A DNA stretch of 64,000 bases, from the NCBI GenBank assembly GCA_947039395.1, contig CAMQYS010000003.1, positions 62,001 through 126,000 on the forward strand, in the 5' to 3' direction. Shown here piece after piece: positions 49,433 through 59,636 of the stretch. Each line of letters begins with the position of its first letter. Position 1 is the first letter of the stretch. The stretch comes from an uncultured Deferribacteraceae bacterium (lineage in GTDB: Bacteria; Chrysiogenota; Deferribacteres; Deferribacterales; Mucispirillaceae). A program made the position numbers and the translations under genes. Under the pieces are notes generated by a model. The model saw only the letters and a list, made by a program, of their open reading frames with translations, was not told the DNA's origin and ran no database searches.

Positions 49433-49786
49433 TTGAATAGTGTAAACAAATATTATGGGGGTTCTGTTACAAATAGAATCGCTCAAGATATACAAAACTT
49501 ACCAAATAAAGATAAAAATTTAAGTACTACGAACGGTGAGCGTATAGCTCCTGATAGTACAAGTAAATTAGCTATTACTACTCCTGTAGATAAGGCGATA
49601 GAAAGACTTTATGATAAGTATGATACATCAGGCTTTTATAATAAAATAAGATATGATAAAGATTTGAATATATATATAAAATATAAGATAGATAGATCTA
49701 ATAACCAATCAGTATCACAATTTCCAACCGAACAACAGGTAACTCTTATGCAGGTTAAGAAAAACATACTTAATATATACCTTTAA
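49433..49786 (+). CDS. Small FlaG-like protein (tentative)
   Basis: 117 aa. Its C-terminal 65 residues (KIRYDKDLNIYIKYKIDRSN, then SQFPTEQQVTLMQVKKNI) follow the FlaG/YvyC pattern of an amphipathic strand, 'I-D-R-x-T', 'IPxE' and a terminal helix. FlaG influences filament length or flagellin secretion in some bacteria. The start is TTG 49433 with GAGGG upstream. The N-terminal half is polar and looks unstructured. It lies right after the candidate RNA terminator and is a single gene. Alternatives include any small secreted or surface protein. Confidence 0.45.
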   Translation: MNSVNKYYGGSVTNRIAQDIQNLPNKDKNLSTTNGERIAPDSTSKLAITTPVDKAIERLYDKYDTSGFYNKIRYDKDLNIYIKYKIDRSNNQSVSQFPTEQQVTLMQVKKNILNIYL

Positions 49787-49909
49787 GCTTTATACTTTCA
49801 TTTAATAGCAGTTTACATTAGTGTTGATATTTTATATAGTTTGAAGATTTATATTGTAATTCAATAGTAGTTCAAAACTTTTATTGGTATTATTTACTCA
49901 CTATTTATA

Positions 49910-52141
49910 TCACTCCGTTGACTCACTATTATTTTTAATTTTTCTATTAAAACAGATAAGTTTAATTGATCTTAACATTAAAATAAGTATAAAAATAACT
50001 ATAAAATAATCTCCAGTAGAACCTATTGTGCAACCAAAATATGCAGCTATGGGAGATTTCATATCGGGTTCGCTCACAGCATTATCTCCATATGCGTCAG
50101 AGAATTCATTTTGTGCCTCTTCAAATGTTACTCCACTTCCAGCTAATTCTACACGTTGAATGATCCTACTATTATTTTGATTAATTATATCAAATGCGTT
50201 ACTATAGTCCATATAATCATTAGGTGTAAATGTAAATGCTAAATTACAACTTTCTCCTTGTTGAAGCTTAGTAGAGAGGCTACAAGTGGTATTTGTTTCA
50301 TCAAGTGAAAAAGCTTCATTTTCAGTAAATGTATGATTAAATATTAAGCTTCCACCTCCAGCATTTCTAACATTCACTTTAACTAGGTTAGATGTTTTAG
50401 CGATTTCAGTTTTGTTAAATGTAATATTATTATTATGTACAACTAATTTTTGAGGAGAGGTATCATTAAATATAGTTGTATCAGCTCTAGTAGAATATCT
50501 TACAATGTTTACATTTTTATCATTTTTGTTAGGATATGATAGTACAACATATTCTGGTACAAGCCCTCTTCCACCATATGCAAAGCCTCTATCAAACTGT
50601 ACAAATGGAGTGTATACAGAATTTTTAATACCTCTAATTCTATAATATCTATATGTATATTTAGTTGCGTTATTAACTTTATCGTAGTAGTTATTAACTC
50701 CTCTAGGAACTCTATCTAGTAGCTCAAAATCATCAGAGTGATTAGATTTAGCCCATATTTCAGTTTGAGCATTTTTATCAATATTCCAGCTTAATATAAC
50801 AGAGGCGTTTGTTTTATTAACTTTATCAACTTTAAAATTAGATGGTGCAGAATAAAGTGAATTTGTATTAAATGTTAATAATTTATTTAGATCAAGAACA
50901 CCGCCAGCCATAGAATGTAGTTGTTGGTCGTCAGTTTTAGCTACATTTGCAGAGTTAACAATCATTTGTTCAATATTAGCAGGCGTGAGATAAGGTTTTA
51001 AAGATATAAGTAAAGCAATTGATCCAGCCACAAAAGGTGTTGCCATAGAAGTCCCAGATTTAAAACTATATGAACTATAATTGCTAGATTGATTACTATT
51101 TAAAACCGTACTAATAATTCCACTTCCTGGTGCAAAAATATGTACAGATGTTTTACCGTATGATGAGGCAGCAGAGCCATTATTACCCCAGATAGATCTT
51201 TTAGGATAACTGTTTGACGCACCAACAGAGATCAATCCTCTTAAAGGGTATGCAGCAGGATATGATGGTTGCCAATCTGTATTGCTACTATCATTACCAG
51301 CTGCAGCTATAACAACAATTCCGTGATCAATAGCTTTTTTAAAAGCATCATATTCAGCTTGTGATGCTTTGTTAATATCTCCACCTAACGAGGCGTTAAT
51401 AACTCTAGCACCTCTATATATCGCATAATCTACCGCTTGAATAATTTTAGATATATTACCTGTACCACCTTGATCTAAAGCTTTAGCAGAGAGCAGTTGT
51501 ACATTCCAAGCAACTCCAGTAGATCCAATACCGTTATCCCCTTCTGCACCGATAATGCCACCAACGTGTGTTCCATGTCCGTTATTATCGTAACCTAGAT
51601 CTACACCAGATTTTTGAGTAATCGTATTTATTCCGTTATTGTATATATTAAATCTAAGGTCTTCGTGTCCTAAATCTACTCCTGTATCAATAATTGCAAC
51701 AGTAACATCTGGTGCGGTAGAGATTATATCCCATGCTTTTTCTGCATTTATACCACTCTCTTGTTTAAATTGATAATTTGTTGAAGATGAGTTAGTTCTA
51801 TAGTAGTAATCATTAGGTATAGTATCCATTGTTTTAACAGTATAATCTGGGTGTATATACTCTATTTGATCATTTGATTTTAATCTATCAATTACTTTAT
51901 CTGCATTTTGAACATTGATAAGAAACGTATTAGTTGTTAAATATATAGGCATATTGGTATGATCAGTTGTGGTGATAATATTATTTATCTCCAACATTGA
52001 TGCCATTGCAGATACACTGTTTTTATATTTTACAATTATTTGTTCGTTGTTATCACTACTATTTTGAGCATATATATTTTGGGTTACTACCACATTTATC
52101 GTTAATATTATCAGTATCATAATTACTGTTACTTTTTTCAT
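49910..52141 (-). CDS. Secreted subtilisin-like serine protease (S8) with C-terminal membrane anchor
   Basis: 743 aa from ATG 52141 (MKKVTVIMILIILTINVV, signal peptide; AGGTG upstream). A propeptide is followed by the S8 catalytic domain with Asp in AIIDTGVDLGHED, His in NGHGTHVGGIIG, oxyanion Asn in AAAGND and Ser in SGTSMATPFVAG. After it come a fibronectin-like part and an ASPM-SPD2-hydin-like beta domain (NLAFTFTPND). The tail has Cys, one hydrophobic helix (FIVIFILILML) and a basic cluster, like a C-terminal sorting signal. The enzyme should act outside the cell or on the surface. It is a single gene; the substrate is unknown. Confidence 0.92.
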   Translation of the reverse strand: MKKVTVIMILIILTINVVVTQNIYAQNSSDNNEQIIVKYKNSVSAMASMLEINNIITTTDHTNMPIYLTTNTFLINVQNADKVIDRLKSNDQIEYIHPDYTVKTMDTIPNDYYYRTNSSSTNYQFKQESGINAEKAWDIISTAPDVTVAIIDTGVDLGHEDLRFNIYNNGINTITQKSGVDLGYDNNGHGTHVGGIIGAEGDNGIGSTGVAWNVQLLSAKALDQGGTGNISKIIQAVDYAIYRGARVINASLGGDINKASQAEYDAFKKAIDHGIVVIAAAGNDSSNTDWQPSYPAAYPLRGLISVGASNSYPKRSIWGNNGSAASSYGKTSVHIFAPGSGIISTVLNSNQSSNYSSYSFKSGTSMATPFVAGSIALLISLKPYLTPANIEQMIVNSANVAKTDDQQLHSMAGGVLDLNKLLTFNTNSLYSAPSNFKVDKVNKTNASVILSWNIDKNAQTEIWAKSNHSDDFELLDRVPRGVNNYYDKVNNATKYTYRYYRIRGIKNSVYTPFVQFDRGFAYGGRGLVPEYVVLSYPNKNDKNVNIVRYSTRADTTIFNDTSPQKLVVHNNNITFNKTEIAKTSNLVKVNVRNAGGGSLIFNHTFTENEAFSLDETNTTCSLSTKLQQGESCNLAFTFTPNDYMDYSNAFDIINQNNSRIIQRVELAGSGVTFEEAQNEFSDAYGDNAVSEPDMKSPIAAYFGCTIGSTGDYFIVIFILILMLRSIKLICFNRKIKNNSESTE

Positions 52142-52656
52142 AAAGCACCTTTTGTCTAAACTAATCAACAAATTGTTGGTTAGTAGATCAATCTAATTAA
52201 ATAGAAAACTTGTTGTTTTCATCACATAATTAATTAAGATGATTTTATGAAGTTGTTTTTAGTAAGTAGATGTTTTAGTGATAAATTGGCATGAGGTATT
52301 CTGCTTGAGTAAGGCGATTATATGCCTTACCACGATAAAGTGTATTATCAATTTTTAAGGATAGTTTTGAGATACTATCACACCTATATAATTTAATAAA
52401 AAATCATATAATTAAAGTCCACTATTTAAAACCTTTTAAAACCTTTTTAAAGCTAAATATACTAAACAAATCTATATTAATTTACTATCCAATCTGCATA
52501 TCAAACCATAGTTTCTTGATATATGATAAATAGTAAAACTTAATCATCGTAACTAATAATATGGATCATAAAGCAATTTTATATATCAACAATAAAAAAA
52601 ATATGGTAAATAAGATTTTGGTATTAGTTAATAGATAGATAAGGTGGTATGCGAAG
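52142..52656. other. Non-coding region upstream of tgt with a hairpin
   Basis: 515 bp between the divergent protease and tgt genes. It holds a perfect hairpin at 52309-52330 (GTAAGGC/GCCTTAC, 8-nt loop) inside an outer TGATAA/TTATCA pair (near 52279 and 52347). A short direct repeat (AAAACCTTTT, twice in about 20 bp) lies near 52430. No gene is seen. Confidence 0.4.
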
Positions 52657-53766
52657 ATGTTTTCTTTTAAATTAGAGAAAGAGGATAAAAATAGTTCAGC
52701 ACGAGCAGGGATAATAACAACTCCACATGGAGTAATTCATACCCCTATGTTTATGCCAGTAGGCACGGTAGGATCGGTAAAAGGTATAGCACCAGATGAT
52801 CTAGATGCAGTAGGTGCAGAGATAATTTTAGGTAATACATATCATCTCCATCTACGTCCTGGTGAAGATACAGTTGCCTCATTTGGAGGTTTAGCATCAT
52901 TTAATTCATGGAATAAGCCGACATTAACAGATAGTGGTGGGTTTCAAGTATTTTCACTTGCAAAACTTAATTCAATAAAAGAAGAGGGTGTGGCATTTAG
53001 ATCGCATCTTGATGGTAGTAAATTATTTTTATCTCCTGAAACATCAATTGAGATACAAGAGAAGATCGGTGCAGATATAATGATGGCATTTGATGAGTGT
53101 CCACCGTATCCATCAGAGCATAGCTATATGAAAAGCTCAGTTGAGCGAACAACTAGATGGGCTAAGCGTTGTTTAGAGGCAAAAAGTAGAGATGATCAAG
53201 CACTTTTTGGTATAGTGCAAGGAGGTATATATGATGATCTTCGTAAACAGTCAGCATCAGATCTTTTATCTATGGATTTTAACGGATATGCAGTAGGTGG
53301 TGTTGCAGTTGGAGAGCCAGTAGAGGAGATATATAGGCAGACAGAACTTACAGCAGGGTTACTTCCTAAAGATAAGCCTAGATATTTAATGGGTGTAGGA
53401 ACGCCAGAGAATATTATTAACTGTATTTCACATGGAATAGATATGTTTGATTGTGTAATGCCAACAAGAAATGCACGTAACGGCATGCTTTTTACATCAA
53501 GTGGTAAAGTTAATATAAAGAGAGTAGAATTTAAATTGTCTGATGATAAGATTGATGATGAGTGCGATTGCTATACATGTAGAACTTTTAGTAGAGGCTA
53601 TTTGAGACATCTTTTTACAGCAAAAGAGATACTTGCCTATAGATTAAATAGTATACATAATTTACATTATTACATTTCTCTTGTAAAAAAATTAAGACAT
53701 GCTATACTAAGTGGCGATTTTATTAATCTAAAACGCAAAATTTTATCTAAGTATAATAACAAATAG
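52657..53766 (+). CDS. tgt: Queuine tRNA-ribosyltransferase
   Basis: Tgt, 369 aa, exchanges guanine-34 in GUN-anticodon tRNAs for preQ1 in queuosine synthesis. The active-site motif is [12 protein letters not shown]; the nucleophile Asp lies in [13 protein letters not shown]; zinc is bound by CDCYTC and a His in GYLRHLF. The ATG lies after GGTGGT, about 9 nt upstream. It starts the run tgt-yajC-secD-secF-proS, and tgt-yajC-secDF is a conserved arrangement. Confidence 0.96.
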   Translation: MFSFKLEKEDKNSSARAGIITTPHGVIHTPMFMPVGTVGSVKGIAPDDLDAVGAEIILGNTYHLHLRPGEDTVASFGGLASFNSWNKPTLTDSGGFQVFSLAKLNSIKEEGVAFRSHLDGSKLFLSPETSIEIQEKIGADIMMAFDECPPYPSEHSYMKSSVERTTRWAKRCLEAKSRDDQALFGIVQGGIYDDLRKQSASDLLSMDFNGYAVGGVAVGEPVEEIYRQTELTAGLLPKDKPRYLMGVGTPENIINCISHGIDMFDCVMPTRNARNGMLFTSSGKVNIKRVEFKLSDDKIDDECDCYTCRTFSRGYLRHLFTAKEILAYRLNSIHNLHYYISLVKKLRHAILSGDFINLKRKILSKYNNK

Positions 53767-53781
53767 CGAGGTATAGATATT

Positions 53782-54192
53782 ATGTTTTTTAATACAGTGG
53801 CATATGCACAAGAGGTAGCACCAGTGGCTTCAAAAGCTAGTTTATTCAGTTCGTTCCTTCCTTTGATACTAATATTTTTTGTATTCTACTTCTTCATTAT
53901 TAGACCTCAACAGAAGAGACAGAAAACTTTAGTAGCGATGATTGATGCGTTAAAAGCAGGAGATGAAGTTTTAACAACAACAGGTATTTATGGAACGATC
54001 TCATCAATAGTAGATACAAATACATTTCTATTAGAGATAGCGCCTAATGTTAAAGTTAAGATGGCAAAAGGAAGTATCGGTTCTAAAGTTAATCAAGATA
54101 TTGGTACAGGCGAGCAATCAACTATAACTACACCTAAAAGTTCTAAAGAGAAGCCTTCATCAGTAATCTCAAAAAAAAGCAGTAAGTTGTAG
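53782..54192 (+). CDS. yajC: Preprotein translocase subunit YajC
   Basis: 136 aa with one transmembrane helix (SFLPLILIFFVFYFFII) and the conserved IIRPQQKRQKT, then AGDEVLTTTGIYGTI. YajC joins SecDF in the inner membrane. GAGGT lies 8 nt upstream. It is followed by secD after 6 nt; the C-terminal tail is Ser/Lys-rich and longer than in many homologues. Confidence 0.95.
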   Translation: MFFNTVAYAQEVAPVASKASLFSSFLPLILIFFVFYFFIIRPQQKRQKTLVAMIDALKAGDEVLTTTGIYGTISSIVDTNTFLLEIAPNVKVKMAKGSIGSKVNQDIGTGEQSTITTPKSSKEKPSSVISKKSSKL

Positions 54193-54198
54193 TCGATT

Positions 54199-55749
54199 AT
54201 GAACCTTAAATTTCGTTGGATGCTAATTATATTAGTTGTTGTTGTTTCTATTGTTGCGGTATACCCTATATCTAACAAAATAAAGTTAGGTCTTGATCTT
54301 CAAGGTGGTATGCATGTAGTTTTAGGTGTAGATACAGATAAAGCTTTAGAAGCGAGGGTTGATCTTATAGCGAGGCAACTTCGTTCAGAGTTTCAAGAGG
54401 AAACAATTGCTTTCACTTATGTTCAAAAAAGTGGAGAGAATACTATTGCTGTATCATTAGATAATAGTTCAGATAGAGATAAAACAGAAGAGTTCATGGA
54501 TCTAAACTATCCATTTTTCACAGATGTATCATTTAATCAAACGGGCAATGTGTTAACGTTTAAAATGAGTTCAGAAGAGATCAAACAGATCAAACTATTA
54601 GCAGTCGATCAATCTATAGAGGTTGTTAGAAATAGAATAGATCAGTTCGGTGTATCAGAACCGTTAATTCAACGTCAAGGTGAGAATCATATATTAGTTC
54701 AACTTCCAGGTATAACAGATGCTGAAAGAGCGATAAATCTTATCGGTCAAACAGCACAGCTTAGATTTCATTTAGTAAACGATCAGATTGATCCAACTAA
54801 TATTGAAATATCTGATCTAGGTTTTGATGATGTTATTATGTATTCAAAACATTTAGAGAAAGGTACTGGTAAAGTGTTATCAACAGAACCTTATGTTATA
54901 AAGAGTGATGCTGTATTGACAGGTGATTATCTTATTGATGCAGAGGTTAGAATATCTCCAGAATTTAATACTCCTTATGTATGGATTAAGTTTAATCAGG
55001 CAGGATCAAAACTGTTTGAAGAGATTACAGGTAGTAATGTTGGTAAACGCTTAGCTATTGTATTAGATGATAATATCTATTCTGCACCGAACTTAAAAGA
55101 GAAGATAGCAGGTGGAGAGGCAAGTATTGATGGTTATTTTACCTTAGAAACAGCAAGAGATTTAGCGATTGTACTTCGTGCAGGATCACTTCCAGCTCCA
55201 GTTACAATATTAGAGAATAGAACAGTTGGACCATCACTAGGTGCTGATTCAATTCAAGCAGGTTTAAGAGCTTGTTTTATCGGTTTAATAGCTGTAATGC
55301 TTTTTGTTGGTATATATTATAGATGGTCAGGTATTGTAGCAAATACAGCGTTGCTACTGAATCTACTTATATTATTGGGTGTGTTAGCTTTATTTGGAGC
55401 AACATTAACACTTCCTGGAATTGCAGGAATTTTATTAACATTAGGTTTAGCGGTTGATGCGAATGTTCTTATTTTTGAAAGAATACGAGAAGAGATGAGA
55501 CAAGGCAGAACAGCACTTAACGCTTTAGAGATCGGATATGAGAAAGCGTTTTGGACGATCGTTGATGCGAATGTAACATCATTAATAGCAGCTGTTGTTC
55601 TGTTTCAATTTGGAACAGGCCCAGTGAAAGGATTTGCAATTACCTTAACAGTAGGTTTATTAGCATCGATGTTCACTGCGATATTTGTAACAAGAACAAT
55701 TCTTACAGAGTTTGTAATAAAAAGAAAAGTTAAAACTTTATCTATCTAA
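54199..55749 (+). CDS. secD: Protein translocase subunit SecD
   Basis: 516 aa with an N-terminal helix, a large periplasmic part with KLGLDLQGGMHVVLGV and VVRNRIDQFGVSEPLIQRQG, and five C-terminal transmembrane segments including LTLGLAVDANVLIFERIREE, the proton-coupling region. With SecF it drives the late stage of protein export using proton motive force. The start has a poor ribosome-binding site and is probably coupled to yajC. It is followed by secF. Confidence 0.96.
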   Translation: MNLKFRWMLIILVVVVSIVAVYPISNKIKLGLDLQGGMHVVLGVDTDKALEARVDLIARQLRSEFQEETIAFTYVQKSGENTIAVSLDNSSDRDKTEEFMDLNYPFFTDVSFNQTGNVLTFKMSSEEIKQIKLLAVDQSIEVVRNRIDQFGVSEPLIQRQGENHILVQLPGITDAERAINLIGQTAQLRFHLVNDQIDPTNIEISDLGFDDVIMYSKHLEKGTGKVLSTEPYVIKSDAVLTGDYLIDAEVRISPEFNTPYVWIKFNQAGSKLFEEITGSNVGKRLAIVLDDNIYSAPNLKEKIAGGEASIDGYFTLETARDLAIVLRAGSLPAPVTILENRTVGPSLGADSIQAGLRACFIGLIAVMLFVGIYYRWSGIVANTALLLNLLILLGVLALFGATLTLPGIAGILLTLGLAVDANVLIFERIREEMRQGRTALNALEIGYEKAFWTIVDANVTSLIAAVVLFQFGTGPVKGFAITLTVGLLASMFTAIFVTRTILTEFVIKRKVKTLSI

Positions 55750-55780
55750 TTTATTGGATAGTTTAGGAGAGCATAATAGC

Positions 55781-56716
55781 ATGTTTGAGATAGTTAAACG
55801 AAATACGAAGATAGATTTCATGGGGCACACAAAGTTTTACTTTATTTTTTCTGGTATACTTATATTAGGTACACTTGTACTTCTTTTTACAAAAGGTTTT
55901 AATTACGGTGTTGATTTTTCAGGTGGAACGGTAGTACAGGTAAGATTTTCTAACCCTCCATCAACGGATCAGATGCGTAATGTTCTTGATAAAGCGATTG
56001 ATGGACAAGTGAGTATACAGGATTTTGGTGAAGCTACTGATTTTCTTATTAAGGTTGAAAATACTGATGAAGCACTTCAAGTTGTTTCAGATAAAATTCA
56101 AACTATATTAATTACTTCATTTGAAGAATCAGGTACGGTAGAGATTCAAAGAGTTGAACAGGTAGGCCCACAAGTTGGTAAGCAGTTAAAACAGCAAGCC
56201 GTTTTTGCAGTTATATATGCGATCATCGGGATATTAATTTATGTAGCTTTTAGATTTGAATTGCTTTATGCATTTGGATCTATTATAGCATTAATACACG
56301 ATATAATTTTAACGATAGGATTGATAATCATAACAAATACAACATTTGATTTAACGGTTCTTGCGGCTATATTAACAGTTGTTGGTTACTCTTTAAACGA
56401 TAAAATAGTTATTTTTGATAGAATAAGAGAGAAACATAAAATAATTAAAGGTGAGTCTTTAAAAGATGTAATGAATATAAGTCTTAATGAGACGTTGTCT
56501 AGAACATTATTAACATCAGTTTCTACCTTAATTGCAGTTTTAGCGTTATATTTATTTGGTGGCGAAGTAATACGTGGATTTGCATTAGTAATGTTTGTTG
56601 GAGTAGTTATCGGTACATACTCTTCAATAGGTATATCATCAGCAGCTGTTTGTAAATTAAGAGAGATATTTCCAGCTAAAGAGGTTTCTAAAAAAGATCT
56701 TAAAAAGAGTAGTTAG
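55781..56716 (+). CDS. secF: Protein translocase subunit SecF
   Basis: 311 aa from ATG 55781 (AGGAGAG 9 nt upstream); a TTG at 55754 precedes that site and is disfavoured. It has the first helix, GVDFSGGTVVQVRF, and VVGYSLNDKIVIFDRIREK (transmembrane region with Asp that conducts protons). It is the partner of SecD and sits 31 nt behind it, with proS following after 6 nt. Confidence 0.95.
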   Translation: MFEIVKRNTKIDFMGHTKFYFIFSGILILGTLVLLFTKGFNYGVDFSGGTVVQVRFSNPPSTDQMRNVLDKAIDGQVSIQDFGEATDFLIKVENTDEALQVVSDKIQTILITSFEESGTVEIQRVEQVGPQVGKQLKQQAVFAVIYAIIGILIYVAFRFELLYAFGSIIALIHDIILTIGLIIITNTTFDLTVLAAILTVVGYSLNDKIVIFDRIREKHKIIKGESLKDVMNISLNETLSRTLLTSVSTLIAVLALYLFGGEVIRGFALVMFVGVVIGTYSSIGISSAAVCKLREIFPAKEVSKKDLKKSS

Positions 56717-56722
56717 TATATT

Positions 56723-58429
56723 ATGAAATTATCTAATTATTTTATTGATACATTGAGAGAAGATCCTTCAGATGCAGAGGTGATCTCTCAAAAACTGATG
56801 TTGCGTGCATCTATGATCAAAAAACTAGCATCAGGTATTTATACATATCTTCCACTAGGTTTAAGAGTTCTTAGAAAAGTGGAGAAGATAGTTAGAGACT
56901 CAATGAATAAAGCAGGTGGTATAGAGTTACTTATGCCTGCTGTTCAACCAGCAGAGTTATGGCAAGAGTCAGGCAGATGGGAATTTTACGGTAAAGAGCT
57001 TTTAAGATTAAAAGATCGCCATAATAGAGATTTTTGTATAGGTCCAACTCATGAAGAGATTATCACAGATATAGTTCGTACATCTATACGTTCATATAAA
57101 CAACTCCCATTAACATTCTATCAGATACAGACGAAATTTAGAGATGAGGTTCGTCCTCGATTTGGAATAATGCGTGCAAGAGAGTTCATCATGAAAGATG
57201 CTTACTCTTTTGATGTATCAGATAATGCAGCAGAGATTTCATACTGTAAGATGGATAAAGCGTATAGAGAAATTTTTGAACAATGTGGTTTAACATATAA
57301 AGTTGTTGATGCAGATTCAGGTGCGATAGGTGGATCGTTCTCTCATGAGTTTATGGTTACGGCAGAAACTGGAGAAGATGAAATAATATCTTGTAGCAGT
57401 TGTGATTATTCAGCAAATATCGAAAAAGCTACAGTTATATATAATGCTAATCCAAGTAAAGATGTTCAAGGAAAGCTTGAAAAAATTTTAACACCTAAAG
57501 CACATACAGTTGAAGAAGTTAGAAAATTTTTATCATTAAAGACAGAAGATATTGTTAAAAGTATGCTTGTTAGATGTGATGATAAGTTCTATCTAATATT
57601 AATTAGGGGTGACCGTGAGCTTAATCTAGCAAAATTCAAAAATATGATAAATTCATCAACTTGTGAACTTGCAACTGCTAAAGAGGTTGTTGAGATTACT
57701 AAAGGAGATTTAGGATTTACAGGCCCTATCGGTATTAATATCCCTATTTATGCTGATAATGAAATTAAAGATATGATCAATTTTGTTACAGGTGCTAATG
57801 AAAAAGATATGCATTATATTAATGTTAATATAGATGTTGACTTTAAAGTTGAACTTTTTGGAGATTTTAGAAATGCATCTGAATCAGATATATGTCCTAA
57901 ATGTGGTGGAAGATATGTTATAACAAGAGGAATAGAAGTTGGACATATATTTAAATTAGGTACAAAATATTCTGAGAAATTGAAAGCACATTTTATTGAT
58001 AATAACGGGAAAGGTAGTAAGATTGTTATGGGTTGTTACGGTATCGGTATTGGAAGAATAGCCGCAGCTGCTGTTGAACAATGTTACGATGATAAAGGTA
58101 TCTTATGGCCTAAAGCTATAGCACCGTTTGAGATTGTGATAGTTCCGATGAGTAATGATGACGAAGAAGTTAATAACTTATCAAATCAATTATACGATAA
58201 TTTACTAACTAAAGGTATAGATACTTTATTAGATGATAGAGATGAGAGGGGTGGCGTAAAATTAAAAGACGCTGAATTAATAGGATACCCAATATACATA
58301 ACGGTTGGCAAAAAGTCTGTTGCAGAAGGTTTTTTTGAATTGACTGTTAGAAATGGATTAGTCAAACATAAGATAGAAATCAAGGATGCTGTAAATAAAA
58401 TAGTAGAAATACTTGATTTTATAGGTTAG
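56723..58429 (+). CDS. proS: Prolyl-tRNA synthetase
   Basis: ProRS, 568 aa, of the bacterial class II type with the editing (INS) domain inserted between motifs 2 and 3 (about residues 225-400). Motif 1 is near GIYTYLPLGLRVL, motif 2 is FRDEVRPRFGIMRAREFIMKD, and motif 3 is GIGIGRIAAAAVEQ. The C-terminal anticodon domain has VTVGKKSVAEGFFEL. It charges tRNA-Pro and hydrolyses Ala-tRNA-Pro. It is last in the tgt-secF run. Confidence 0.97.
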   Translation: MKLSNYFIDTLREDPSDAEVISQKLMLRASMIKKLASGIYTYLPLGLRVLRKVEKIVRDSMNKAGGIELLMPAVQPAELWQESGRWEFYGKELLRLKDRHNRDFCIGPTHEEIITDIVRTSIRSYKQLPLTFYQIQTKFRDEVRPRFGIMRAREFIMKDAYSFDVSDNAAEISYCKMDKAYREIFEQCGLTYKVVDADSGAIGGSFSHEFMVTAETGEDEIISCSSCDYSANIEKATVIYNANPSKDVQGKLEKILTPKAHTVEEVRKFLSLKTEDIVKSMLVRCDDKFYLILIRGDRELNLAKFKNMINSSTCELATAKEVVEITKGDLGFTGPIGINIPIYADNEIKDMINFVTGANEKDMHYINVNIDVDFKVELFGDFRNASESDICPKCGGRYVITRGIEVGHIFKLGTKYSEKLKAHFIDNNGKGSKIVMGCYGIGIGRIAAAAVEQCYDDKGILWPKAIAPFEIVIVPMSNDDEEVNNLSNQLYDNLLTKGIDTLLDDRDERGGVKLKDAELIGYPIYITVGKKSVAEGFFELTVRNGLVKHKIEIKDAVNKIVEILDFIG

Positions 58430-58513
58430 AATTACTATATTTATATAGCGGTCAAGATAATATGGATTGTTTTGATTAGGATTGTTTTATTGTTTCTCAA
58501 TACGAGGTAGTTT

Positions 58514-59434
58514 ATGTCTAAAAAGTTTACAATAATATTTTACGAGTCATCAAATTTTGGCAAGACAAGAACAGTAATCTTATCTAAAAATTTAATAATA
58601 GGTATATTTATTTTTCTATCACTAGTTTTTATGAGTTCTATAATTCTATTTACATTAAATCATAAATATACTAAAGAGATCGCATCGTTAAAACTTTTAA
58701 CGGGTGAGAATATTGATTTAATGAATCAAATATCAAACTATTACGATCAATTAGATAAATTAAATCTAAAATTAGCTTCATTAGATAAGCTAGAGTATAA
58801 AGTTAGGGATTTTATATCAGAGAGTAAAGATGATAGTATTCTTCGTCCAGTATCGGTAGGTGGCAAAGAGATTGATACGATGAGAGATTACTACGCTGTA
58901 TCAGATAGACGAGAAAAAGAGTTTTTTAGTAACCTAAGCAGTTCATTAGATAAGATAGATGAAAGAATAGATATGCATAGTGATTCTTTAATAGAACTTA
59001 CACAATATTTAGAAGAGAAGAATTTCATCATGTTATCAACACCTACAATATGGCCAACAAGAGGTTGGATATCATCTAAGTTTGGATTTAGAACATCTCC
59101 ATTTTCAGGAAGACGAGTATTTCATGAAGGTTTAGATATCGCTGCAAGGTACGGCATAGATGTTAGAGCTACTGCAAAAGGTGTGGTTGTGTTTTCTGGT
59201 GTAAGAACGGGATACGGATATATAGTAACAATAGATCACGGTTACGGATATTTAACACGTTATGCACATAATAGTGAGTTATTAGTTAAGGTTGGCGATA
59301 AAGTTGAAAAAGGAACACCGATTGCGAAAGTTGGATCATCTGGAAATAGTACGGGTCCACATGTACATTACGAAGTTTTATCAAACGGTATTCCAGTAAA
59401 TCCTATCAAGTATATAATTGAAGAAGGGTATTAA
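58514..59434 (+). CDS. M23 family metallopeptidase (LytM domain), inner-membrane anchored
   Basis: 306 aa: an N-terminal transmembrane helix (about 25-50), a coiled coil (about 55-140), then a LytM domain. Zinc ligands are visible: FHEGLD (His and Asp), YAHNSEL and HVHYE, all intact, so it should be an active endopeptidase and not an EnvC-like activator. It cleaves peptide cross-links in peptidoglycan. GAGGT lies upstream of ATG. A strong terminator follows. Confidence 0.9.
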   Translation: MSKKFTIIFYESSNFGKTRTVILSKNLIIGIFIFLSLVFMSSIILFTLNHKYTKEIASLKLLTGENIDLMNQISNYYDQLDKLNLKLASLDKLEYKVRDFISESKDDSILRPVSVGGKEIDTMRDYYAVSDRREKEFFSNLSSSLDKIDERIDMHSDSLIELTQYLEEKNFIMLSTPTIWPTRGWISSKFGFRTSPFSGRRVFHEGLDIAARYGIDVRATAKGVVVFSGVRTGYGYIVTIDHGYGYLTRYAHNSELLVKVGDKVEKGTPIAKVGSSGNSTGPHVHYEVLSNGIPVNPIKYIIEEGY

Positions 59435-59476
59435 TTACATATAGAAAAAATATTTAATCTTATATATTAAATAAAT

Positions 59477-59523
59477 AGCGTTTCAAGAATTATTCTGTTA
59501 TAATTTTTGAGGCGCTTTTTTTA
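59477..59523 (+). terminator. Rho-independent terminator after the M23 gene
   Basis: Stem of 10 pairs (AGCGTTTCAA / TTGAGGCGCT, two G-U) with an inner helix AATTAT/ATAATT, followed by TTTTTTT. Confidence 0.88.
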
Positions 59524-59609
59524 TTATATGATAGTTATAGGTAGTTAATATTTTTATTGCATATTAATAGCAAACTATTTTATAACTAAAAAAGTTGTTG
59601 TTTAATTAG

Positions 59610-59636
59610 ATATTTATCTATTTAATAGATAAATAT
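59610..59636. repeat. Perfect 13-bp inverted repeat
   Basis: Arms ATATTTATCTATT / AATAGATAAATAT around a single T. It abuts a second perfect repeat at 59637. Confidence 0.75.

Noticed and set aside
52286-52305. TGGCAT...CTGC near 52286 as a sigma-54 promoter for tgt
   Set aside because: The GG to GC spacing is 3 bp too long.
52279-52351. Possible tRNA in the hairpin region before tgt
   Set aside because: No TTCRA T-loop, no acceptor stem or CCA, and the anticodon arm cannot be drawn.
52425-52450. Direct repeats of AAAACCTTTT as a mini-CRISPR or operator array
   Set aside because: Only two copies, no spacers of regular length, and the sequence is low complexity.
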